Shown here: one piece after another, positions 17,329 through 25,052 of the stretch | Numbering within the stretch: position 1 is the stretch's first letter | Layout: each line of letters opens with the position of its first letter | From: Trebonia sp035571275 | Lineage (GTDB): Bacteria; Actinomycetota; Actinomycetes; Streptosporangiales; Streptosporangiaceae | Direction of reading: 5' to 3' | Length of the DNA stretch: 64,000 nt | Assembly (NCBI GenBank): GCA_035571275.1 | Contig: DATMKQ010000140.1 | Coordinates: 7,815-71,814 of the forward strand | Made by a program: the position numbers and the translations under genes | Notes under the pieces: model-generated | Databases searched by the model: none | The model's input: the letters and a program-made list of their open reading frames with translations, nothing else | What the model was told of the DNA's origin: nothing

Positions 17329-17601
17329 CTACTCGATGACTTCAATCTCAGCTTGAACCTGCCGGATGCGCACCATCACTTTGCTGCGCAGTTCAGTCGG
17401 CACCGGATCGCATCCGCAATGCTTTGCCACCAAACGCTTCACGGCCTCTTCAAGCCCGAACTCCCGCAGGCACGGCCCGCACTCATCTAGGTGCTGCCTG
17501 ATGTTGTCGCAGTCGGCGGAGGACATCTCGCCATCGAGGTACCAGTAGATCCGGTCCAGTACCTCGCTACACGGTACGTCGTGGGGGTTGCCGCAGCTCA
17601 T
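17329..17601 (-). CDS. rsrA: Zinc-containing anti-sigma factor RsrA
   Basis: A redox-sensing ZAS-family anti-sigma factor that binds SigR when reduced and releases it on disulfide stress. 90 residues with His7, Cys11, His37, Cys41 and Cys44 (the last three in HLDECGPC), the same positions used for zinc and disulfide switching in S. coelicolor RsrA, plus Cys62 and Cys64. Its ATG overlaps the sigR TGA, so the pair is coupled. Confidence 0.95.
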   Translation of the reverse strand: MSCGNPHDVPCSEVLDRIYWYLDGEMSSADCDNIRQHLDECGPCLREFGLEEAVKRLVAKHCGCDPVPTELRSKVMVRIRQVQAEIEVIE

Positions 17602-18407
17602 GACCTGCCCTCCTCGGCCCCAGCGGCTTCGGCCTGGGCGCCCTGTACCGAAGCGCCGTCAGCGTCCGCATGAACCAGACCACGCTCCGCGGCGTAGTCC
17701 TGGAGCAGCTCCCGCAGCTGACGACGGCCACGGTGGAGCCGTGACATCACGGTACCTATGGGGGTGCCCATGATGTCGGCGATTTCCTTATACGCGAAGC
17801 CCTCCACGTCCGCGAGGTAGACCGCGATCCGGAACTCCTCGGGCAGGGCCTGCAACGCGGACTTGATGTCGGAGTCCGGCAACCTCTCGAGTGCCTCTGC
17901 CTCGGCTGACTTGAGCCCGCCGGAGGTGTGCTCCGCCGCGCGCGCAAGCTGCCAGTCCTCCACCTCGTCCGCACCCGACCGCTGCGGTTCGCGCTGCCGC
18001 TTGCGGTAGGTGTTGATGAACGTGTTGGTCAGGATCCGGAACAGCCAGGCCTTGAGGTTGGTCCCCTGCTGGAACTGGTGGAAGGAGGCGTACGCCTTGG
18101 CGAACGTCTCCTGGACGAGGTCTTCGGCGTCTGCAGGGTTCCGCGTCATCCGCAGGGCAGCGGAGTAAAGCTGATCCAGGAACGGGAGGACGTCTGCTTC
18201 GAAGCGCTCACCGCGCTCCTCTAGCGTCTCAGGAACGGGACTCACCTCCTCACGGTTCTCCTCGTCGCCCCGCGGCGCACTATCGCGCAACGCGGCAAGA
18301 CCGTAAGAGGATACCTGCCCCGCCCGGGCGGGGGACGGCCGGCGTGACCATCGTTGGCGGGCGGACGTCGAGCCGCCTGGCGTGCGCGGCGGTGAGGCAA
18401 CAGCCAT
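17598..18407 (-). CDS. sigR: Thiol-oxidative-stress ECF sigma factor SigR, with an extended isoform
   Basis: ECF sigma factor close to SigR/SigH: region 2 has FLDQLYSAALRMTRNPADAEDLVQETF and the promoter-reading LFRILTNTFINTYRK; region 4 has GFAYKEIADIMGTPIGTVMSRLHRGR. Two starts are credible. GTG at 18245 gives the canonical 215-residue protein; ATG at 18407 gives 269 residues with a 54-residue extension rich in Arg/Ser/Pro. S. coelicolor makes a comparable unstable long isoform, SigR', with a 55-residue extension from its SigR-dependent promoter. Here a consensus SigR promoter lies just ahead of the upstream ATG. Regulated by RsrA, coupled downstream. Confidence 0.93.
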   Translation of the reverse strand: MAVASPPRTPGGSTSARQRWSRRPSPARAGQVSSYGLAALRDSAPRGDEENREEVSPVPETLEERGERFEADVLPFLDQLYSAALRMTRNPADAEDLVQETFAKAYASFHQFQQGTNLKAWLFRILTNTFINTYRKRQREPQRSGADEVEDWQLARAAEHTSGGLKSAEAEALERLPDSDIKSALQALPEEFRIAVYLADVEGFAYKEIADIMGTPIGTVMSRLHRGRRQLRELLQDYAAERGLVHADADGASVQGAQAEAAGAEEGRS

Positions 18408-18416
18408 GCCGCGTTC

Positions 18417-18442
18417 AACACTGCAGGGTCCCAGGCAATTCC
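18417..18442 (-). promoter_or_regulatory. SigR-dependent promoter of sigR
   Basis: On the minus strand GGAAT (18442-18438), then 18 bases, then GTT (18419-18417): a perfect GGAAT-N18-GTT SigR consensus, about 10 bp ahead of the ATG at 18407. This would give positive autoregulation and a nearly leaderless transcript for the long isoform. Confidence 0.75.
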
Positions 18443-18560
18443 GGGCCTAGCAGCGCACCGACTCTTCATTCCCCCGAGGACCAGGGATGGAACTCGCGAA
18501 CGGGGGAACAGTAACAGCCGAGGGAGCCCCGACAGCGGGCACCCGCTCAGGAGTAACCCC

Positions 18561-19412
18561 GTGCACGGAATCGCCACTGCCGTGCAGGACAAGGGTCCTG
18601 CCGCGGAGCGATACTCACGTTTCCACGCCGCAGTTTCCCGCGCCCAGCTGCTCCAATGGCTCGCGGAGCTAGCTCCGCGTCGGGGGGTTGGAGGGGGGTC
18701 GTCCCCCCGCAAGCAAGCACGGCTCGCGGAGCTTGGCACCGACCTTCAGCTCATTGACGTCTCAGGTCCGGGGGCACGGGCCCCCGAGGTGGCGGCCGGC
18801 GCCGGCCATACGGTTCTGCGCGTGGTCGAGCCAGGGACCCCGGTGGCGCCCGTCGGCGGTCATGGCACGACGGGGCGGCTGCGCACCGTTGCCGCGGACA
18901 CCAGCGGGCTTGAGTTCCTCCCCGATGGCTGCGCCGACGGCGTGATCGCCGAGGACGGCACGCTGTCCCGGCAGCTTGCGGCGGAGGGCCTGGTCAGCGA
19001 GATCGCGCGGGTGCTGCGCCCTGGTGGCGGCGTGCTGGCGTGCGTGGACTCACTCACTCTCGGCATGGCGGTGCTCGCGGAGCAGCATCACTGGCCGCAC
19101 CTGGTCGACGTGCCGAACGCGGACGTGGTACTCGTCCCCTGGCCTGACGGCACCATCACGCGCTGCTACGGCGCCGAGCAACTACGCGAGCTCTTCACGG
19201 GGAACGACCTTGAGGTCAGCTGGATACGACCGCGAACAGTGTTCTCGCCGCGGACGGTGAGCTACCTGCTCGCCCGAGACCCCGCGAGCTTCGGCAGGCT
19301 GGTGTCGGCGGAGCTAAGCGCACGCGCCGACGACTCCGTCGGCGCCCACCTGATCGTCAGCGCCCGGAAGTCCGAGCGCCCAGAGCATCCGGAGCCGGGT
19401 CAGGCGTCTTAG
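18561..19412 (+). CDS. SAM-dependent methyltransferase-like protein with in-frame element insertion
   Basis: 283 residues resembling class I methyltransferases: LQLIDVSGPGARAPEVAAGAG replaces the usual GxGxG loop loosely, LEFLPDGCADGVIAEDGTLS is motif II-like and EIARVLRPGGGVLACVDS is typical. Residues after LLQWLAEL are interrupted by 21 extra residues ending in a second LAEL, encoded by a palindromic element flanked by direct repeats. Without the insert the protein would read LLQWLAELGTDLQLIDVSG. The start is GTG. Substrate unknown; the weak glycine motif leaves activity open. Confidence 0.72.
   Translation: MHGIATAVQDKGPAAERYSRFHAAVSRAQLLQWLAELAPRRGVGGGSSPRKQARLAELGTDLQLIDVSGPGARAPEVAAGAGHTVLRVVEPGTPVAPVGGHGTTGRLRTVAADTSGLEFLPDGCADGVIAEDGTLSRQLAAEGLVSEIARVLRPGGGVLACVDSLTLGMAVLAEQHHWPHLVDVPNADVVLVPWPDGTITRCYGAEQLRELFTGNDLEVSWIRPRTVFSPRTVSYLLARDPASFGRLVSAELSARADDSVGAHLIVSARKSERPEHPEPGQAS
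18658..18733 (+). repeat. Palindromic mini-element inserted in a coding sequence, with 13-bp direct repeats
   Basis: GGCTCGCGGAGCT occurs at 18658-18670 and again at 18721-18733, exactly 63 bp (21 codons) apart. Between them is the core GGGGGGTCGTCCCCCC with AAGCAAGCAC, the same core found at 31.0 and 33.0 kb. The left repeat is also half of the 18-bp palindrome CGCGGAGCTAGCTCCGCG. The insert keeps the reading frame open. Confidence 0.85.
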
Positions 19413-19556
19413 GGCGCGTTCGGCATGGACAAAGCACGCGAAACGGACCGAAAAACATGGCTACCGCGCCCAAAGACGACAAAGTCTTCGCGTTAAGGCG
19501 GCCGGGGACGGCCGCGACCGCCGAAGGTGTTGGTGTTACGGCGGGCTGGGACGCGT

Positions 19557-19898
19557 CTAGCGCCTTCGGCGGTCTCGCTTGGACTGGCAGGGAACGCAGC
19601 GCTCGGTCGCCGGACGTGCCTCAAGCCTCAGCTCGGGCACCGGGCTGGTGCAATCCAGACACTGGCCGTAGTTCCCTGCGTCGACCCGGCCCAGTGCCGC
19701 CATGACCTCCGATCGCTGGGTCATCGCCGCGTGCACCGCCGCCTCGTTACGGTCGGCCTCCGTGAGATTAGCCCCAGCGTCACCCGCCTCCGCGGACCCC
19801 CCACGGGCCATTGGATGTTCACCCTTCAGAACGGCGACCGTCCTGTCGAGTTCGTCTCGCATTTCCTCTAGGCGCTTGCGGGCAACGCTAATTTCCAT
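19557..19898 (-). CDS. DksA/TraR-family zinc-finger protein
   Basis: 113 residues: an N-terminal helix pair followed by a C4 zinc finger with Cys80, Cys83, Cys101 and Cys104 (CLDC and CVPC). Such small DksA/TraR proteins may bind the RNA polymerase secondary channel, but in actinobacteria most are uncharacterised. The Asp-x-x-Asp tip of DksA is not evident. Monocistronic. Confidence 0.85.
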   Translation of the reverse strand: MEISVARKRLEEMRDELDRTVAVLKGEHPMARGGSAEAGDAGANLTEADRNEAAVHAAMTQRSEVMAALGRVDAGNYGQCLDCTSPVPELRLEARPATERCVPCQSKRDRRRR

Positions 19899-19966
19899 AG
19901 GAGTCCTCGCCTCCTGTCCGCGACGTCGTGGGCACCGCAGTAACCGGGCCGCCCGACGCGGCGGGC

Positions 19967-20743
19967 TCAGAACAGGGGGGGCCGCTCCCCTTCGCCGGAA
20001 CCAGACCCGCGGGCGGGGGAACCATCGTCGATCAGCGGATCGACGAGTTCCGGCCCGTTGTTCCGTACGGAGTTGACGGCCGTGGAAACGGAGTGCGATC
20101 TCAGCCCGCCCGCCCCCGGGGATGTGGCGGGCAGCATCGTCGCGAGTTGCAGTTCTTTGTCGTTATTGGCTGGGTCGAGCCAGTCAGCCCAGCTCTCCGG
20201 GGGTACCACCATCGGCGTCCGGTCGTGGATCTTGCCGATCTCGTCTGCGGCCGCGGTCGTGATAATCGCGGCTGACCAGTACCAGGCGCGCTCGTCGTCG
20301 GCTGGCACGGTCTCGTCCCGCCACAGCTCGTAAATGCCGGCGAAGGCGAGGATTCCACCGTCCGTTCGGTATATGTAGAAGGGCTTTTTGGCCTTTCCCT
20401 CGGTTTGCCACTCGTAGTAGCCGTCGGCCGGGATGATGCAGCGGCGCCGGGCGAACGCGCTGCGGAACGATGGCTTAACCGCAACCGTCTCAGACCGCGC
20501 GTTGATCATCCGGGCACCCCCGGATGTGTCCTTCGCCCACGTCGGCACCAGCCCCCAGCGGACCAGCCGGAGCTCGCGTTTGGGTGGCTCATCGCCGTCC
20601 TTGCGGTCGAGCACCGCATAGATCCGCTTTGTCGGGGCAACGTTATAGTCGGGATTGCGGTCTTCGGCCACGCGATCACGCTCAACGGCGAACTCCTCGA
20701 GGAGTTCGAGCCGCTTGCGAGCGGAAACGAACCGACCGCACAT
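19967..20743 (-). CDS. SOS response-associated peptidase (SRAP/YedK/HMCES family)
   Basis: Crosslinks covalently to abasic sites in single-stranded DNA, shielding them. 258 residues beginning MCGRF, so Cys2 becomes the N-terminal nucleophile after Met removal. Other active-site elements are present: NYNVAPT-like DYNVAPT, INARSET, PADGYYEW with the catalytic Glu, and IHDRTPM with the His. The C-terminal 35 residues are a Gly/Ser-rich tail. In M. tuberculosis the orthologue Rv3226c also sits beside aroA. Confidence 0.93.
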   Translation of the reverse strand: MCGRFVSARKRLELLEEFAVERDRVAEDRNPDYNVAPTKRIYAVLDRKDGDEPPKRELRLVRWGLVPTWAKDTSGGARMINARSETVAVKPSFRSAFARRRCIIPADGYYEWQTEGKAKKPFYIYRTDGGILAFAGIYELWRDETVPADDERAWYWSAAIITTAAADEIGKIHDRTPMVVPPESWADWLDPANNDKELQLATMLPATSPGAGGLRSHSVSTAVNSVRNNGPELVDPLIDDGSPARGSGSGEGERPPLF

Positions 20744-20861
20744 ACTCCACTTCCCTTATGGCACGGTAGAAGCCGGATTGGCACTTCATAACCAGAAAAC
20801 GCGCCCGTCAAACCCGCCGCGGACCGCGGAACAGCGCACCGCAGCCGATACCCTCAACCAT

Positions 20862-22160
20862 ATGGACTCCGAACGCTGGCGCTCACCTGTCGCCCAGGGA
20901 CCGGTGCGGGCCCGGCTGCGGCTCCCCGGTTCCAAATCGATCACCAACCGCGCGCTGGTGCTCGCCGCCCTCAGCGACTCCCCGAGCGTGATCCGCGGCC
21001 CCCTGCAGGCCCGCGACACCCGCCTCGCCGTAGCCGCGCTCCGGATCCTCGGGTGCTCGATTTCGGAGTCAGGAACGGAGCTGGCCGTCTCTCCGAGCTC
21101 CGGGATCTCCGGCACAGTCTCGGTCGACGTCGGGAACGCCGGCACCGTCATGCGGTTCCTGCCCGCGGTCGCGGCGCTGACGGCGGCGGCCGTCGAATTC
21201 GACGGCGACCCCCGGGCGCGGGAGCGGCCCGTCGGGGCGCTGCTTACCGCGCTGCGCGCACTCGGCGCCGAGATCGACGACGGCGGGCGCGGAGCGCTGC
21301 CGTTCACCGTGCTTGGCTCCGGGGCGGTCCGCGGCGGCACGGTCACGCTCGACGCCTCTGGCTCCTCGCAGCTCGTGTCCGGTCTGCTGCTGGCGGCACC
21401 GCGCTTCGGGCTTGGCGCGCAGGTGCGGCACGAAGGGCCGCCGGTGCCGTCACTGCCGCACATCGAGATGTCCGTCCGCATGCTCCGGGCGGCCGGCGCG
21501 GAGGTGGAGGTCGGCGAAGGAGCACGGCCGGGCAACTGGCGTGTACGGCCCGGACGACTGAACCTCGGCGACTTCACCGTGGAGCCAGACCTGTCCAATG
21601 CCGGTCCTTTCCTCGCCGCGGCGCTGGTCACCGGCGGGTCTGTGACCGTGCTCGACTGGCCGCGCGACAGCCTGCAAGCCTCCGACGCGATCCTCGACGT
21701 GCTCACCCGGATGGGCGCCCGGTGCTCGCTCGACTCCGACGGGCTGACTGTCACGGGAACCGGAACGATCAACGGCATCGAGGCGGACCTGCGCGATATC
21801 CCCGAGCTGTGCCTGCCGCTGACCTCCGTCGCCGCGCTAGCCTCCGGGCCTTCCGTGCTCAGCGGAGTCGGGCACACCCGGGCGCAGGAGACCGATCGGC
21901 TCGCCGCGATCACCAAGGAGATCAACACGCTCGGCGGCGACATCACGGAACGGCCAGACGAGCTCGAAATAAGGCCGCGTCCGCTGCGGGCCGACGGGCA
22001 CGCGTTCGAGAGCTACAACGATCACCGCATGGTGATGGCCGCGGCCGTGCTGGGCCTCGCCGTGCCCGGCATCGAGGTGGTCAACGCGGCCACGGTCGGC
22101 AAGACCTTCCCCCACTTCACCACCCAGTGGGAGTTGCTAGCCCGGGGGGACTCCTCCTGA
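20862..22160 (+). CDS. aroA: 3-phosphoshikimate 1-carboxyvinyltransferase (EPSP synthase)
   Basis: Sixth step of the shikimate pathway, joining phosphoenolpyruvate to shikimate-3-phosphate. 432 residues from the ATG at 20862, with LPGSKSITNRALVLAAL (Lys25) near the N-terminus, GNAGTVMRFLPAVAAL, and the C-terminal SYNDHRMVMAAAV. A longer frame starting at 20655 runs into the SRAP gene and is rejected. The 3' end overlaps the likely rsgA start. Confidence 0.95.
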   Translation: MDSERWRSPVAQGPVRARLRLPGSKSITNRALVLAALSDSPSVIRGPLQARDTRLAVAALRILGCSISESGTELAVSPSSGISGTVSVDVGNAGTVMRFLPAVAALTAAAVEFDGDPRARERPVGALLTALRALGAEIDDGGRGALPFTVLGSGAVRGGTVTLDASGSSQLVSGLLLAAPRFGLGAQVRHEGPPVPSLPHIEMSVRMLRAAGAEVEVGEGARPGNWRVRPGRLNLGDFTVEPDLSNAGPFLAAALVTGGSVTVLDWPRDSLQASDAILDVLTRMGARCSLDSDGLTVTGTGTINGIEADLRDIPELCLPLTSVAALASGPSVLSGVGHTRAQETDRLAAITKEINTLGGDITERPDELEIRPRPLRADGHAFESYNDHRMVMAAAVLGLAVPGIEVVNAATVGKTFPHFTTQWELLARGDSS

Positions 22161-23236
22161 CGAACCGTTCGGCCCACCTCGACGAGGATGATATCCGGGT
22201 CCGCGCTGGACGCGGCTCCCGGCCGCGCACCCGCCGCCGCCCCGCGCACGAGAGCGCGACCGAGGCGTTCGTCGTCAACGTCGACCGCGGCCGGTACGGG
22301 TGCCTGATCGGAGATGGTCCTGCCGCCCGGATGGTAACCGCGATGAAGGCCCGCGAGTTGGGCCGCAACTCGGTCGTCGTGGGGGACCGGGTGGCGTTGG
22401 CCGGCGACACCTCCGGCGCGCCCGGCACGCTGGCCCGCATCGTCCGGGTAACCGAGCGCATCAGCGCCCTGCGCCGCTCGCCCGATGACACCGACCCGCT
22501 CGAGCGCATCGTCGTGGCGAACGCCGACCAGATGGTGATCGTCTGTGCCCTCGCCGACCCGGCGCCGCGGCTGCGGTTCGTCGATCGCTGCCTGGTCGCC
22601 GCCTACGACGCCGGCCTCGACCCGCTGCTCGTGCTGAGCAAATCGGACCTGGCGTCACCGCGGAAGGTCCGGGCGTTTTACCGGCCGCTCGGGCTGCCCA
22701 TGATCAGCACTCGCCGGCCGCTGCCCGCGCAGACCCTGACCCGGCTGCTCCGGGCGCTCGACGGGCGGGTGAGCGTGCTCATCGGCCAGTCGGGCGTCGG
22801 GAAGTCGACACTGGTCAACGAGCTGGTACCGGATGCCGACCGGGCGGTCGGCGAGGTCAACCCGGTGACCGGCCGGGGCAGGCACACCTCGTCGTCCGCG
22901 ATCGCCCTGCCGCTGCCCGCCCGGCCGGCGCCGCGTCGCCGGCGCGGGCGGGACGCGCCAGCCGCCGCGGCGGGCGGTCCTGACTCCGTCCCTGGCGGCG
23001 GGCGCGGCTGGCTCATCGACACCCCTGGCATCCGTGGCTTCGGGCTTGGCCACATCTCGGTGGATCGCGTCGTGGAGGCATTCGGGGACCTCGCCGAGGG
23101 AACCGCCGCATGTCCCCCCGGCGACGATCACCTGTCCGAGGGCTGCGCCCTCGACGAATGGGCGGCCACCCACCAGGCCGAGGCGCGCCTTGACTCGCTC
23201 CGCCGCCTGCTCCGCAGCCGCGACTTCACGGACTAG
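22127..23236 (+). CDS. rsgA: Ribosome small-subunit-dependent GTPase A
   Basis: A circularly permuted GTPase that checks late 30S assembly. OB-fold first, then NKxD-like SKSD, P-loop GQSGVGKSTLVNEL, DxxG as DTPGIRGFG, and a C-terminal zinc site with Cys, His and Cys in CPPGDDHLSEGCALDE. An Arg/Ala/Gly-rich insertion sits between the P-loop and DTPG. The start is doubtful: GTG at 22127 overlaps aroA by 34 bases, whereas CTG at 22157, overlapping the aroA TGA and preceded by GGGGGGA, gives the N-terminus that family members show. No ATG, GTG or TTG lies between. Confidence 0.9.
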   Translation: MGVASPGGLLLTNRSAHLDEDDIRVRAGRGSRPRTRRRPAHESATEAFVVNVDRGRYGCLIGDGPAARMVTAMKARELGRNSVVVGDRVALAGDTSGAPGTLARIVRVTERISALRRSPDDTDPLERIVVANADQMVIVCALADPAPRLRFVDRCLVAAYDAGLDPLLVLSKSDLASPRKVRAFYRPLGLPMISTRRPLPAQTLTRLLRALDGRVSVLIGQSGVGKSTLVNELVPDADRAVGEVNPVTGRGRHTSSSAIALPLPARPAPRRRRGRDAPAAAAGGPDSVPGGGRGWLIDTPGIRGFGLGHISVDRVVEAFGDLAEGTAACPPGDDHLSEGCALDEWAATHQAEARLDSLRRLLRSRDFTD

Positions 23237-23377
23237 CGTGTCGCCAGGTGGCTTGAATAGCGGATGAGCTTATTCGGAGCCTCCATCACCTCGATTATCC
23301 CCTCATCGCGCCACGGGCCGTGTGCCGGCCACGTGCTGTGCTGGTCAGCGGGATGTCCAGACGGTACCGTTTCGCGG

Positions 23378-24160
23378 GTGGCAAGCTACGACGACGACCT
23401 GCGCTTCGCTCATGTCCTCGCTGATGCCGCCGATGACATCACGACCCGCCGGTTCCGGGCGCTTGATCTGAGGGTTGAGACCAAGCCGGACCTTACGCCC
23501 GTGTCCGATGCCGACCGCGCCACCGAGGACTCGCTGCGCAACGTGCTCCGCAGGGCGCGGCCGAGAGACGCGGTGCTTGGCGAGGAGTCCGGCCGGACGG
23601 GTAACGGACCGCGCTGCTGGGTCATCGACCCGATCGACGCCACCAAGAACTACGTCCGCGGCGTCCCGGTCTGGGGGACGCTCATCGGCTTGCTCGACGG
23701 CGACCAGGTGGTGGTCGGCGTGGCGTCCGCTCCGGCGCTAGGCCGACGGTGGTGGGCCGCGGTAGGCGGCGGGTCGTGGAGCGGTCGCAGCCTCACCAAG
23801 GCGACCAGATCTCGGGTCTCCGGGGTCACCAAGCTCAGCGACGCGTCGTTCTCCTATTCGGGCATCGGCGGCTGGGCGGAGGCGGGCAGGCTGGACAGGT
23901 TCCTCTCGCTGTCCCGGTCGGTCTGGCGGACCCGCGCGTACGGGGACTTCTGGTCGCACGTGCTGGTCGCCGAGGGTGCGGTCGATGTCTCGGCAGAGCC
24001 GGAAGTCTCGCTATGGGACCTGGCCGCGCTCCAGGTCATCGTGGAGGAAGCGGGCGGTCGCTTCACCGACCTATCTGGAGCCGCGACCCCCGACGGCGGC
24101 AGCGTCGTCTGCACCAACGGCCACCTCCACGAAGAGGTCCTAGGTCTGCTCGGTGATTAG
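23378..24160 (+). CDS. hisN: Histidinol-phosphatase, inositol-monophosphatase family
   Basis: Removes phosphate from histidinol phosphate in histidine synthesis. 260 residues from the GTG at 23378, with the metal motifs LGEESG, DPIDATKNYVRG and WDLAALQVIVEEAGG (third Asp). Position after aroA-rsgA is common in actinobacteria. A longer frame from 23264 adds residues without family similarity. Confidence 0.88.
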   Translation: MASYDDDLRFAHVLADAADDITTRRFRALDLRVETKPDLTPVSDADRATEDSLRNVLRRARPRDAVLGEESGRTGNGPRCWVIDPIDATKNYVRGVPVWGTLIGLLDGDQVVVGVASAPALGRRWWAAVGGGSWSGRSLTKATRSRVSGVTKLSDASFSYSGIGGWAEAGRLDRFLSLSRSVWRTRAYGDFWSHVLVAEGAVDVSAEPEVSLWDLAALQVIVEEAGGRFTDLSGAATPDGGSVVCTNGHLHEEVLGLLGD

Positions 24161-24384
24161 CTCCCGAGCGGGGGCAAAAAGAGCTTTACGGGCGCGTTTC
24201 TCGCAGCGGTAGCGGGTATATCACAAGTTCACAAGCTCCGCGCGCTGCACTAGCTGGGAAAACGTCCGATCGCGAGCGGGAGCGACGTCCTGACAGCGCT
24301 GGACGAGCACCCGTCTCGAACTCGGGGAACGCCACGCCGCGCCCGCGCCCGGGAACCAGGAACGCACCCGTTGGGGGTGGTGGG

Positions 24385-24801
24385 ATGAAGGTAGCGGAAG
24401 GAATGTCGCGGCAGGTCCTCACGATCGGCCCAGCGCACACGCTGCGAGAGGCAGCCCGCATGATGGCGTCCAGACGGGTTGGCGCGGCCGTCGTGGTGGA
24501 CCGTGAACACGCGGGCGTGGGCATCCTCACCGAGCGAGACATCCTCAACTCGGTGGCGGCCGGGGAGAGCCCGGACACCGAACTGGCGGCGCACCACTGC
24601 ACCCAGGACCTCGTGTTCGCGGCGGCCGACTGGACGCTGGATGACGCCGCTGCGGCCATGGTCCGTGGCGGCTTCAGGCACCTCGTCGTGGTGGGCGGCC
24701 AAGATGTCGTGGGCCTGCTGTCGATGCGAGACATCGTCCGTGTCTGGTCCACGGCTCATATCCCCGCGCAGGCCGCCGCAAGCGATAGTCTTATTCGGTA
24801 G
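24385..24801 (+). CDS. Tandem CBS-domain protein
   Basis: 138 residues forming two CBS motifs (about 8-62 and 73-125), including TLREAARMMASRRVGAAVVVD, GILTERDILNSV and GLLSMRDIVRVW. Such stand-alone pairs sense adenosine nucleotides and regulate partners that cannot be guessed here. ATG start after a G-rich leader. Confidence 0.85.
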   Translation: MKVAEGMSRQVLTIGPAHTLREAARMMASRRVGAAVVVDREHAGVGILTERDILNSVAAGESPDTELAAHHCTQDLVFAAADWTLDDAAAAMVRGGFRHLVVVGGQDVVGLLSMRDIVRVWSTAHIPAQAAASDSLIR

Positions 24802-25052
24802 CTAACTTCGGCGAATGGCCTGCTAGCTCTGAGATACTGTTCAGTAACTGTTAATCGGAGCCGCAGGATCCCCGAGCACTATAAGAGACATGCGGGGCTT
24901 GATGACCCCGCTACAGGTCGCCAGGCGGTGAGTTCCCGCTCCAGCCGCCCGGCCCGCGCCCGGCCGGTTTCCCCGGCTGTCCGGGCGCCGCGGCGCCTGG
25001 CCCGGGTAATTCCCCCGTCCACCGGGCCGGGTGCCGCCCTTACGGTAGGAGC
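24802..25052. other. Intergenic region before the 25-29 kb operon
   Basis: About 250 bp. The first 100 are less GC-rich than their surroundings (including TACTGTTCAGTAACTGTTAA near 24835) and could hold the operon promoter. The rest is a GC-rich leader ending in the start of the 443-residue protein. No RNA gene recognised. Confidence 0.4.

Noticed and set aside
21053..22126. Upstream extension of the rsgA frame
   Set aside because: It runs out of frame through aroA with Arg-rich shadow sequence; RsgA proteins do not have such a domain.
24802..25052. tRNA- or riboswitch-like folding before the 25-kb operon
   Set aside because: Small stems such as GCGGGG/CCCCGC exist, but no T-loop motif, acceptor stem or known aptamer core is present.
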